The position numbers were made by a program, and so were the translations under genes. DNA of 14,685 nt from URHD0088 sp041488295 (lineage in GTDB: Bacteria; Pseudomonadota; Alphaproteobacteria; ATCC43930; CGMCC-115725): assembly GCA_041488295.1 (NCBI GenBank), contig JBGPOZ010000110.1, positions 1 to 14,685 on the forward strand, written 5' to 3'. Below the pieces are notes generated by a model. The model did not search any database. It saw only the letters and a list, made by a program, of their open reading frames with translations, and was not told the DNA's origin. This document shows positions 6,361 to 14,001 of this stretch, piece after piece; position 1 is the first letter of the stretch, and every line of letters starts with the position of its first letter.

Positions 6361-7701
6361 TCAACCGCCGCCGCGCACGAAGCACAGCTTCTGAAAACCG
6401 CGGCGGAAGTTGATCACCTCTCCCCTCACCTGCGCCGGCTCCTCGCGATGGAGCGCCACCCTGGCGATGAAGCGGGCGACCGCCGACATGTCCGCCGGCG
6501 CCATGCCCCAGCGCGTCACCTCTTGCGTCCCGATCCGGATGCCGTTGAGATCGCCGGCGACAGGCGGCAGCGGCAAGCCGATGCCGCACATCAGAAGGTT
6601 GGCGGCGGCAAGGCGCTTGGCGGCGCGCTGCCCGCCGCCGAACGGTCCGGCCGCAATGGCCAGATGGTGGCTCTCGGTATGGCGGCCGCCATCGACCGCA
6701 TGGACCGGCAGGCCTTCCGCCGCGAGCGCGGCGCCGAGCGCTTGGGCGTTGGCGATCGACATCGCCGCATAGGCGGCACCATGCTCCAGCAAATCGAGCG
6801 TCGCGACGGCAAGCGCCGCCGTCTTGCCGAGATCGAAATTCGCGGTGAGGCCGGGATAGGCGATCTGGTCGATGCGCCGGGCGAGCTCCTTCTCGGTCGT
6901 CAGAACGAGGCCGGCGGCCGGGCCGCCATAGGCCTTGTAGGTCGACATCGTCATGAGATGGGCGCCCTCGGCGAGCGGCGCCTGGAAACGGCCGCCGGCG
7001 ATGATCCCGCCCATATGCGCGGCGTCATAGAGGAGATAGGCGCCGACCTCGTCGGCGATCGCCCGCATCTCGCGCACCGGATAGGGGAAGAGGCAGAGCG
7101 AGCCCGCCACCGTGATGAGCTTCGGGCGCAGACGCCGGGCGTCTTCGCGCAGGCGCTCCAGATCGACGTTCATGCGTGCGCCATCAAAGGGCACGGGATG
7201 CGTCTCGACTCCATAGAGCCCGGCGGCGCCTGCCAGGTGATGCGTCACATGGCCGCCCATCTCGGGCGGAAACGCCATGATCGCCTCACCCGGCCGGCAG
7301 ATCGCCATGAAGGCATAGAGATTGGCGAGCGCGCCGGAGCCGACGCGGATCTCGGCATAGGGCGCGCCGAACAGCCGCCGGACCAGCGCCTCGGCGACGA
7401 TCTCGATCTGCTCGGCAAACTCCATGCCCATCTCGTATTTGTCGCCGGGATATCCGAGGGACGGGCGATTGCCGAGCGAGCGGGCGAGCAGCGCCGCTGC
7501 CCGCGGGTTCATCACGTTGGTCCCGGCGTTGAGCCCGATCGTCTCGTGATCCATGTGGCGCTCATGCGCATCGACGAGGCCAAGGAGACGGGCCTCGATC
7601 GCGGCCAGATCGTTGCCGAGGAGCCGCGCTTCCGCCTCCGCGACGCGCTCGCGGCATTCGGCCGGCAGCCACGGCTTTTCGAGTGTGGTCGTCGTGTCCA
7701 T
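6361..7701 (-). CDS. SHMT-like PLP-dependent enzyme (fold type I), non-canonical active site
   Basis: This 446-aa protein resembles serine hydroxymethyltransferase (SHMT). PLP-site residues are present: GGHVTHH (H151, the ring-stacking His), DAAH (D226, H229), the Schiff-base lysine K256 in MSTYKAYGGP, and IRIGTQEVTRWG with R397 for the substrate carboxylate. However, the segment matching E. coli YAEGYPGKRYY reads PSLGYPGDKYE. Glu57, needed for folate-dependent hydroxymethyl transfer, is replaced by L82, and Tyr65 by E90. It is therefore unlikely to be the housekeeping GlyA. A folate-independent aldolase or other amino-acid conversion is more likely, with unknown substrate. The start at 7701 lies seven bases after the L,D-transpeptidase stop with GAGAAGGG upstream; the longer open frame is arginine/serine-rich noise. 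It is the second gene of a two-gene unit. Confidence 0.88.
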   Translation of the reverse strand: MDTTTTLEKPWLPAECRERVAEAEARLLGNDLAAIEARLLGLVDAHERHMDHETIGLNAGTNVMNPRAAALLARSLGNRPSLGYPGDKYEMGMEFAEQIEIVAEALVRRLFGAPYAEIRVGSGALANLYAFMAICRPGEAIMAFPPEMGGHVTHHLAGAAGLYGVETHPVPFDGARMNVDLERLREDARRLRPKLITVAGSLCLFPYPVREMRAIADEVGAYLLYDAAHMGGIIAGGRFQAPLAEGAHLMTMSTYKAYGGPAAGLVLTTEKELARRIDQIAYPGLTANFDLGKTAALAVATLDLLEHGAAYAAMSIANAQALGAALAAEGLPVHAVDGGRHTESHHLAIAAGPFGGGQRAAKRLAAANLLMCGIGLPLPPVAGDLNGIRIGTQEVTRWGMAPADMSAVARFIARVALHREEPAQVRGEVINFRRGFQKLCFVRGGG

Positions 7702-7708
7702 GCTTGGT

Positions 7709-8209
7709 TCAACCCTTCTCGATGATGACGCGCGAACCGACGCTTGCCTCGTTGAGGATCGCGAGGAGGCTCGCGAGATCGAGCGCGACGCAGCCCGCGG
7801 TCGGCGCGAAATCGGGTCGCGCGAGATGCAGAAAGATCGCGCTTCCGGCGCCCGCCACGACCGGATCATCATTGTAGCCGAGCGGCACGATCAGATCGTA
7901 GACCGCGTCCTCCCGCCACAGGCGCTCCGCGCTTGCCGGATAGGGAAGCGGCACCTTCTTGTTGTAATTCGCGTCGTCGGGGGCATCGCACCACCCGTCG
8001 TCGCGCGCGATGGCCGAAGCGGAGAGGCGGGTTTGCGGTGGGGCGAGCCGGTCGGCGCGATAGAATAGGCGCCGCATCGGCCACGCGCCGACCGGGGTGA
8101 CGCCGTCGCCCTCGCGCTTATCCCGCCGCACGCCGCCGCGGCCGAGCGCACAACGTAAACGAGAGCCGCGCCACACGGCGAAACCGGAGGGGTCGACGAC
8201 GAGGTCCAT
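7709..8209 (-). CDS. Small L,D-transpeptidase (YkuD domain) protein
   Basis: This 166-aa protein has a YkuD/ErfK-type catalytic core covering almost its full length. The motif FLHLARPDFAPTAGCVAL contains the conserved H128 and catalytic C140 (family pattern HX(14-17)[S/T]xGC). Other typical runs are REGDGVTPVGAW, DGWCDAP and YDLIVPLGYND. The family cross-links peptidoglycan 3-3 or attaches proteins to it. No signal peptide is visible, so either export is not Sec-type or the true role differs. The chosen start begins right at the domain; residues encoded upstream are arginine-rich and have no family resemblance. No ribosome site precedes the ATG, but TATAGT ends six bases before it, which suggests a leaderless mRNA. 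It is the first gene of a unit with the SHMT-like enzyme and divergent from the class III aminotransferase gene. Confidence 0.88.
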   Translation of the reverse strand: MDLVVDPSGFAVWRGSRLRCALGRGGVRRDKREGDGVTPVGAWPMRRLFYRADRLAPPQTRLSASAIARDDGWCDAPDDANYNKKVPLPYPASAERLWREDAVYDLIVPLGYNDDPVVAGAGSAIFLHLARPDFAPTAGCVALDLASLLAILNEASVGSRVIIEKG

Positions 8210-8215
8210 GGCAAA

Positions 8216-8221
8216 ACTATA
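8216..8221 (-). promoter_or_regulatory. Candidate -10 element giving a leaderless transcript
   Basis: On the minus strand TATAGT is followed by TTTGCC and then the ATG at 8209, so initiation 7 bases after the -10 would start at or next to the start codon. No Shine-Dalgarno sequence is seen. The -35 region (about 8239-8244) is GC-rich and not consensus. Confidence 0.35.
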
Positions 8222-8328
8222 CAAGCGGCGGCTTGCGCGCGCGACCGGCGGATTTGGCGTTCGCCGCCGCGAGCGGTAGTCTTGCCGGGACCGCGGATCG
8301 CCGCGCGAAGACCGGTGAGGAGACGACC

Positions 8329-9648
8329 ATGTCGCAGCCGAAATCCCGTGAAGCCGAGCTCCTCGCCAAGGCAGCGCAATATTCGTTTCGCGCCCGCATG
8401 GACAAGAAGACGTCGGAAGGGCCGGTCTTCGCATCCGCGTCCGGCTCGACCGTGACCGATGTGAACGGGCGCGAATATCTCGACTTCAATTCGGGGCAGA
8501 TGTGCGCGGCGCTGGGGCACAATCATCCACGCATCGTTGCCGCCATCAAGGAAGCGTGCGATACGATGCTGCACGCGCACAGCAGCCACTACAATGTGAA
8601 GGAGATCGAGCTGGCATCGCGGCTCGGCGCGATCGTGCCGCCGCCCTTGCAGAAGAGCCTCTTCGGTGAATCGGGCTCGGACGCCAACGAGATGGCGATG
8701 ATGATCGCGCGCAAATATACCGGCGGCTACGAGATCGCGAGCCCGCATCTCAGCTTCCACGGCCTCTCTGACGCGACGCGCGCCGTCACCTTCGCCGGCT
8801 GGCACGCGGGGCACGGGCATTTGCCGGGCGGCACCACGGCGATGGTGGCGCCTTACTGCTATCGCTGCCCGCTCAACCAGACCTTTCCGAAATGCGAATT
8901 CGCCTGCCTCAAGACGAGCTTCGAGCTGTTCGATGCGCAATCGACCGGGCGGCCGGCGGCGGTCATCACCGAGCCTCTCTTCAGCGCCGGCGGCGTCATC
9001 GAGCCGCCGCCCGGTTGGCTGAAGCGTCTTCAGGAGCTGTGCCGCGAGCGCGGCATGCTGCTCATCCTCGACGAGGAGCAGACGGGTCTCGGCAAATTGG
9101 GTGCGATGTTCGGCTTCGAGCGCGACGGCATCGTCCCCGACATCGTGACGATGGCGAAGCATCTCGGCGGCGGCGTCGGCGTGAGCGCCGTGACGACGAC
9201 GGCCGAGATCGAAGACAAGGTCGTGGCGTCCGGCTATGCGGCAACGCACTCGCACAGCAACGATCCGCTGATCTGCGCCGCCGGTGTCGCCAGCCTCGAT
9301 GTCATCGCCGAAGAAGACGTGCCGGCGAAGGCGCGCAAGATCGGCGCGCAGATGCGTGAGCGCCTCGAAGCGTTGATGCAGCGCTACGAGATGATCGGCG
9401 ACATCCGCGGTCGCGGCCAACTCACCGGCATCGAGCTGGTGCGCGACCGGCATCGCAAGGATCCGGCGACCGAGGAAGGCCGCGCTATCGGCCGCTATTG
9501 CTTCGAGCACGGCCTCATCTTCAGCCTGCGCCGCAACGGCAGCGTGCTGCGCTTCGTCCCGCCGGCGACGACGACCGCGGATCAGATCGACCGCGCGATG
9601 GATCTCCTCGCCGCGGCGCTGGAAGAGGTTTCTGTCGGCACGGCGTAA
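8329..9648 (+). CDS. Class III PLP aminotransferase family, 2,2-dialkylglycine decarboxylase-like
   Basis: This 439-aa protein is a full-length class III (subgroup II) PLP enzyme. Landmarks align with Burkholderia dialkylglycine decarboxylase (DGD): SGQM (Q57, equivalent of DGD Gln52), ALGHNHP, GSDANEMA, HGLSDA, TEPLFSAGGVIEPPPG, LILDEEQTGLGK (D248, Q251), Schiff-base K277 in TMAKHLGGG, and R408 near the end. DGD couples decarboxylation of 2,2-dialkylglycines with transamination to pyruvate. The active-site Trp of DGD (SWHG) is Phe143 here (SFHG), so substrate may differ; a simple aminotransferase is the alternative. A cysteine cluster C177, C180, C189, C193 (PYCYRCP...KCEFAC) is absent from DGD. 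The start at 8329 has GTGAGGAG six bases upstream, with Met beginning SQPKSREAEL. It is divergent from the L,D-transpeptidase/SHMT-like unit and convergent, seven bases apart, with the ABC gene. Confidence 0.9.
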   Translation: MSQPKSREAELLAKAAQYSFRARMDKKTSEGPVFASASGSTVTDVNGREYLDFNSGQMCAALGHNHPRIVAAIKEACDTMLHAHSSHYNVKEIELASRLGAIVPPPLQKSLFGESGSDANEMAMMIARKYTGGYEIASPHLSFHGLSDATRAVTFAGWHAGHGHLPGGTTAMVAPYCYRCPLNQTFPKCEFACLKTSFELFDAQSTGRPAAVITEPLFSAGGVIEPPPGWLKRLQELCRERGMLLILDEEQTGLGKLGAMFGFERDGIVPDIVTMAKHLGGGVGVSAVTTTAEIEDKVVASGYAATHSHSNDPLICAAGVASLDVIAEEDVPAKARKIGAQMRERLEALMQRYEMIGDIRGRGQLTGIELVRDRHRKDPATEEGRAIGRYCFEHGLIFSLRRNGSVLRFVPPATTTADQIDRAMDLLAAALEEVSVGTA

Positions 9649-9655
9649 GCGACGC

Positions 9656-12600
9656 TCACTCCGCCACCTCGGCTTGCGCGCCGCCGATCTGGCGGTGAAT
9701 GAGCCGCGCGTAGAGACCGTTGCGTGCGAGCAGCGCCGCATGCGTGCCGGTCTCGACGATCCGGCCGCCATCGAGGACGATGATGAGATCGGCGTTGCGC
9801 ACCGTCGAGAGGCGATGCGCGATGATGACGGTCGTGCGCTCGCGCATCAGCGCGGCGAGCGCATGGCGCACCTGCGCTTCGCTCAGCGCGTCGAGATGCG
9901 AGGTGGCTTCGTCGAGAATGAGCGTCGGCGCGTTCTTCAAGAAGGCGCGCGCGATGGCGACGCGCTGCCGCTGCCCGCCCGAGAGCTGAACGCCGCGCTC
10001 GCCGACGCGGGTGTCGAGCCCGTCGGGCAAGTGCTCGACGAACTCCGCCAAGGCCGCTTGCTCGAGCGCGCGCTCGACCGCGGCTTCATCGGCGTCGGGC
10101 CGCGCGAGTAGCACGTTGGCGCGAAGGGTGTCGTTGAAGAGGTACGTATCTTGCGCGACGAGCGCGATCCGGCGCCGCAGATGGTCGAGCTGAAACTCAC
10201 GAAGATCGATGCCGTCGACCGCGATCGCTCCCGCGCCCGGGTCCCAGAAGCGCAGCAGAAGATTGGCGATCGTCGTCTTGCCGGCGCCCGACGGACCGAC
10301 CAGCGCCACCGTCGCGCCCGGCTTGATGTCGAGCCGTATCGCCGACAAGGCCGGTCGCCGCGCGCCGGGATAGGTGAAGGAGACGTCCGCAAAGCGGATC
10401 GCCGAACCGGCCGGGACGGGCGGCGGTTCCAACGTTCCGTCGATGACGGCGGGATGCTGGCGATGCACGGCGTCGAGGCGGCGCGCCGAGGCGATGGTAT
10501 CGGCGAGCTGCCGGCCGACTTGCGCGATCTCCGAGATCGGCAGGAAGGAAGCGCCAGCGAGGAGGATGAGGAGCGGCAAGGTCGTGGCGGCAAGCTGGCC
10601 GCTTTCGACCCAAAAGGCCCCGACCGCCGCGACGGCAAGCCCGCCGAAGCCCGAGACGATCTCGATCTGCGCCGTCTGCCAGGAGAGGTCTCGCTGCACG
10701 GCGAGGCGGATCGCGCGATAATCCTGCAGATACGCCATGAAGCCGTCGCGGCGCCGCCCCGCCGCCTGAAAGGCGATGAGATCGGCGAGGCCTTGGATGG
10801 TCTCGGTCACATGGGCGGCGACGGCGCCGAGCGCCTCGCGCGCCGCGCCGCCGAGCTGGTCGATGCGGCGGCGCGCGAGAACCGGGGCGAGGCCGGCGTA
10901 GAGCACGAACGGCAACAGCGCCAATGCCACCGGCCAGGCAAGTATGGCGAGGCTAGCCAGCACCGTCGCCGGAACGAGGATCGCCACCGCTGCCGGCGCC
11001 ACCGTGTGCGCGAAGAAATATTCGACCGTCTCGATGTCTTGCGTGGCGAGCGCGATGAGATCGCCCGAGCGGCGGCGGATGAGATAGGCGGGCGCGAGCT
11101 CGTCGAGCTTCTTGAAGAGAGCGATCCGCATCTCGGCGAGAAGACGATAGGCCATGTCGTGAGCAAGCCAGGATTCGAGCCAGTGCAAGAGCCCGGCGAG
11201 CGGTGCCGCGACGGCAAGGAGAACGAGGAGCGTCGTGAAAGGCGCGCCGGTCTTGACGGCAGCCACGGCAAAGGCGCTCAGGACGCCGACGCCGATCATC
11301 GCGGCGACGCGGCCGATCCCGGAGGTGACGATGATGGCGAGCTCGCGCGCCCATGGCCGCACGAAGCGAAAGAGCGTCGCGAGCGTCGCCGCCCAGCTCA
11401 TCGGGGGTTGCTCGATGACGCCGCTCTTCTCCTCGGTCGCAGGCGAGGCTGCGGGCGCGCTCTCGTCGATGACGTCGGTCAAGAGGCGATGATCGCTCGC
11501 CGCCATCCCGAAATCATGCACTTCGGCTTGCGAGCCCATCAGGCGGCGATAGGCGCCGTCCGCGTGTATCAGCTCGGCGTGGCGCCCCTCCTGGACGACG
11601 CGGCCCTCGTCCAGAACGATGATGCGATCGGCATCGATGACACTCGAGAGCCGGTGCGCGAGAATGAGGGTGGTGCGGCCCGCGACGAGACGGTCGAGCG
11701 CCTCCTGGATCACGGCCTCGTTCTCGGCGTCGACCGAGGACAGCGCCTCGTCGAGAATGAGGATCGGCGCGTTGCGCAAGAGGGCACGCGCGATCGCGAG
11801 ACGCTGGCGCTGACCGCCGGAAAGCGTGACGCCGCGCTCGCCGATCACCGTCGCGTAACCCTGCGGCAGCAACGCGATGAAGTCATGGGCATTGGCGTCG
11901 CGCGCCGCCGCCTCGATCGCGGCAGTGTCGGCATCGGGTCGGCCGAGCCGCAGATTCTCCTCGACCGTGCCGTGAAAAAGATAGGTGTCCTGATGAACGA
12001 TCGCGATCATTGCGCGGACCCGATCGGGATCGAGCGTTCGCAAATCGTGGCCGCCGATCACGACGGTGCCGGCACTGGGATCGTGCAGGCGCAGCAACAG
12101 GCGCGCGATCGAGGATTTCCCCGAGCCGCTCGGCCCGACGATGCCGACGCGCTCGCCTGCGCGGACATTGAAGCTGAGCCCGTCATGCGCGGCGCGCCGC
12201 CCGCCGGGATAGACGAAGCGGACATCAGTGAAGTCGATGGTGGGGGTTAGATTCGCCCTCGCCCCTTGGGGAGAGGGAGGGGACCCATGCGCAGCATGGG
12301 GAGGGTGAGGGGAAGCTTCCGCATGCTCATCTTGCCTGTGGAAGCTCCCCCTCACCTTGATCCTCTCCCCGAGCGGAGAGGAAACATCCGGCCGTGCGGC
12401 GAGAAGGTCGTTGATCGCGGTCGCCGCCGATTGTCCGACCATGCCTTGATGGAGCACGGCGCGAAGATCGCGCAGCGGCCGGAACACCTCGGTCCCGGCC
12501 ATCAGCACGATGAGGAGCGCGGTGACGGTCATCTCGCCTTGCGCGACGCGGAAGACGCCGAGGGCGAGCGCCGCCGCGGCACCGATCGCGATCGCGCCGT

Positions 12601-13339
12601 CGGTGATGCCGCGCGTCATGAGCCCGGTCGAGAGCACCCAGAAGGTCGTGTCGGAAAGCGCGCGCGCTTTCTCCGCGAGGCGCTTGCCGAAGGCCTTGCT
12701 CTGGCCGAACGCCTTCAAGGTCGGCAGGCCTTGGACGGCGTCGAGGAATTCCGAGCCGAACGCCTTCATGGCTTGCGAGCGCGCGAGGCTCGAGCGCTTG
12801 TCGAGGCGGTGGAACGCCATCGGCGCGATAAGGGCGAGGAGGGCAAATCCCAGCATGACCGCCGCCACCGGCACGTCCCACCAGGCAATAAAGGCGAAGA
12901 TCGCGATCGGCGTCAGCGCGGCAACGCTGAGCTGCGGCAAGTACTGGCCAAAGAATGTCTGGAGCTGCTCGACGCCGTCGACGACCGACAGCATGACGCC
13001 GCCGGTGCGCTCGCCGGCGAACCAGGCGGGGCCGAGCGCGGCGATCTGATCGTAGAGCCTGCCGCGCAACGTTTCTTGGATGCGGGCGGCGTTGTGGTTC
13101 GCGATATCGGTGCGCCAATGATCGAGGAGGGCGCGGCCGATGATCACGGCGGCGACGGCGGCGATGAGAGGCGTGAGTTGATCCAGCGCGGCGTGATCGA
13201 AGACGCGCGCGAGCAGCATGCCGAGCAGGGCGAAACGCGCGATGCCGAGCGCCGCGGCGAAGAGTCCGAGCGCGATGGCGAAGGCGATGCGGCCGCGCAG
13301 CCCCTTCGTCATCTGCCACAGTTTGCGGTCGAAATACAT
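9656..13339 (-). CDS. Fused double half-transporter ABC exporter, CydDC-like
   Basis: This 1227-aa single chain has the order TMD1 (about 15-310), NBD1 (about 365-600), TMD2 (about 646-960), NBD2 (about 978-1220). TMD1 resembles CydD, with GPAWFAGERTGGVML, GQYLPQLS and EVFRPLRDL. NBD1 has Walker A GPSGSGKSS, Q-loop VHQDTYLF, signature LSGGQRQR, Walker B ILILDEALSSVD and H-loop LAHRLSSV. NBD2 has GPSGAGKTT, VAQDTYLF, LSGGQRQR, TLILDEATSHLD and IIAHRLSTV. Both ATP sites look intact. CydDC exports cysteine/glutathione to the periplasm and supports cytochrome bd assembly; no cydAB is in the window, so substrate is uncertain. Residues about 316-363 are encoded by an inserted palindromic repeat. 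The start at 13339 has AAAGAGG five bases upstream, and its A is the last base of the PAP2 stop codon (TGATG). The open frame continues upstream, but that part lies antisense-of-frame over PAP2 and is discarded. Confidence 0.92.
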   Translation of the reverse strand: MYFDRKLWQMTKGLRGRIAFAIALGLFAAALGIARFALLGMLLARVFDHAALDQLTPLIAAVAAVIIGRALLDHWRTDIANHNAARIQETLRGRLYDQIAALGPAWFAGERTGGVMLSVVDGVEQLQTFFGQYLPQLSVAALTPIAIFAFIAWWDVPVAAVMLGFALLALIAPMAFHRLDKRSSLARSQAMKAFGSEFLDAVQGLPTLKAFGQSKAFGKRLAEKARALSDTTFWVLSTGLMTRGITDGAIAIGAAAALALGVFRVAQGEMTVTALLIVLMAGTEVFRPLRDLRAVLHQGMVGQSAATAINDLLAARPDVSSPLGERIKVRGSFHRQDEHAEASPHPPHAAHGSPPSPQGARANLTPTIDFTDVRFVYPGGRRAAHDGLSFNVRAGERVGIVGPSGSGKSSIARLLLRLHDPSAGTVVIGGHDLRTLDPDRVRAMIAIVHQDTYLFHGTVEENLRLGRPDADTAAIEAAARDANAHDFIALLPQGYATVIGERGVTLSGGQRQRLAIARALLRNAPILILDEALSSVDAENEAVIQEALDRLVAGRTTLILAHRLSSVIDADRIIVLDEGRVVQEGRHAELIHADGAYRRLMGSQAEVHDFGMAASDHRLLTDVIDESAPAASPATEEKSGVIEQPPMSWAATLATLFRFVRPWARELAIIVTSGIGRVAAMIGVGVLSAFAVAAVKTGAPFTTLLVLLAVAAPLAGLLHWLESWLAHDMAYRLLAEMRIALFKKLDELAPAYLIRRRSGDLIALATQDIETVEYFFAHTVAPAAVAILVPATVLASLAILAWPVALALLPFVLYAGLAPVLARRRIDQLGGAAREALGAVAAHVTETIQGLADLIAFQAAGRRRDGFMAYLQDYRAIRLAVQRDLSWQTAQIEIVSGFGGLAVAAVGAFWVESGQLAATTLPLLILLAGASFLPISEIAQVGRQLADTIASARRLDAVHRQHPAVIDGTLEPPPVPAGSAIRFADVSFTYPGARRPALSAIRLDIKPGATVALVGPSGAGKTTIANLLLRFWDPGAGAIAVDGIDLREFQLDHLRRRIALVAQDTYLFNDTLRANVLLARPDADEAAVERALEQAALAEFVEHLPDGLDTRVGERGVQLSGGQRQRVAIARAFLKNAPTLILDEATSHLDALSEAQVRHALAALMRERTTVIIAHRLSTVRNADLIIVLDGGRIVETGTHAALLARNGLYARLIHRQIGGAQAEVAE
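12252..12391. repeat. Multi-hairpin palindromic repeat inserted in frame in the ABC gene
   Basis: The block contains nested and tandem inverted repeats. A left hairpin CCCTCgCCCC-tt-GGGGaGAGGG spans 12256-12277, and CCCATGC-gca-GCATGGG spans 12284-12300. A 16/17 matched pair lies at 12304-12320 and 12340-12356, and a right hairpin CCTCTCC-N6-GGAGAGG spans 12362-12381. GGGGAGAGG (12268-12276) also pairs with CCTCTCCCC (12362-12370). This composition (CCCTCACC, CTCTCCCC) is typical of dispersed intergenic repeats of high-GC proteobacteria. Here it is translated without a stop. Confidence 0.8.
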
Positions 13340-14001
13340 CAGGGCCTCTTTGGCGTCGCGGGGCGCCGGCCGACCGTCGCGGCGGCGACGCCAACGGCGG
13401 ACCCAAGAAAACCACCGGCGATTGTGTCGCTCAGCCAATGGAAATCGGCGCCGAGGAGGCCGATGACGACGAGCGCGACGAGTGCCGCATAGAGCCAACG
13501 CAGGCGCGGCCAGCAAATCCACAAGACGGCGACGACGGCGCAGATCACCGTCGTGTGCCCGGACGGAAACGAGGCCCAACCCTGCCCGCCGTGAAAGGGC
13601 GAGAAGCCGAAACTGCCGTTGCCGATGAAGGACGGGTTGTTGTTCGTCCAGGTCTCCGGCCAGGTGCGTCCGAAGGCGTATTTGAGCTGATCCTTGATCG
13701 CGGCGGCAGCGATGAGCGCGACGCTGCAGCGGACGAGCACCGTGAACGGGCCGTTCCAGGACCGTCCCATGGCGAGGCCGATCCCGAACACGACCAGGAT
13801 GACGGCAGCGACCGGCGTGACGAATTCGGGGATGTAGGTGAGGTCGACGAAGACCGCGATGCCATGCAGGTGATCGTGTGCGAAGAGCGCGATCGGACGG
13901 TCGGCGAAGGCGATGGCGAGAGCGATCAGCACGACGCACGCCGCCGCGGCGATCGCCCACCGTCGCGGCAAATTGGGTGAAGCGAGAGCGGTGTCCGTCA
14001 T
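13339..14001 (-). CDS. PAP2-superfamily membrane phosphatase
   Basis: This 220-aa membrane protein has about six hydrophobic segments (roughly 14-34, 46-54, 60-78, 87-103, 148-164, 168-184, with a further weak one near 194-210). PAP2 catalytic elements are visible: motif 1 KYAFGRTWP (K107), motif 2 ASFPSGHTT (H149), and motif 3 ADFHWLSD (H188, D192). The nucleophile-type histidines are intact. The arginine of KX6RP is replaced by Trp (R-T-W-P), and the SR of SRX5HX3D is absent. Family members dephosphorylate lipid phosphates such as undecaprenyl pyrophosphate, phosphatidate or lipid A intermediates; the substrate here is unknown. The gene overlaps the preceding one by ATGA and the following ABC gene by one base (TGATG), so translation is probably coupled. 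Met at 14001 is preferred because it precedes the first helix and overlaps the upstream stop. Confidence 0.9.
   Translation of the reverse strand: MTDTALASPNLPRRWAIAAAACVVLIALAIAFADRPIALFAHDHLHGIAVFVDLTYIPEFVTPVAAVILVVFGIGLAMGRSWNGPFTVLVRCSVALIAAAAIKDQLKYAFGRTWPETWTNNNPSFIGNGSFGFSPFHGGQGWASFPSGHTTVICAVVAVLWICWPRLRWLYAALVALVVIGLLGADFHWLSDTIAGGFLGSAVGVAAATVGRRPATPKRP

Noticed and set aside
6448..7725. Plus-strand open frame of 425 codons across the SHMT-like gene
   Set aside because: Antisense shadow of a gene with clear PLP motifs; no domain in the translation.
7891..9771. Minus-strand open frame of 626 codons across the aminotransferase and L,D-transpeptidase genes
   Set aside because: It overlaps two motif-supported genes in other frames and contains only arginine/histidine-rich shadow sequence.
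10151..12250. Plus-strand open frame of 699 codons across the ABC gene
   Set aside because: It is antisense to intact ABC domains; composition is charged shadow sequence with no motif. Long antisense frames are expected at this GC content.
13340..13960. Upstream extension of the ABC exporter reading frame by about 207 codons
   Set aside because: The extension is arginine-rich, overlaps the well-supported PAP2 gene in another frame, and a good ribosome site sits at 13339.
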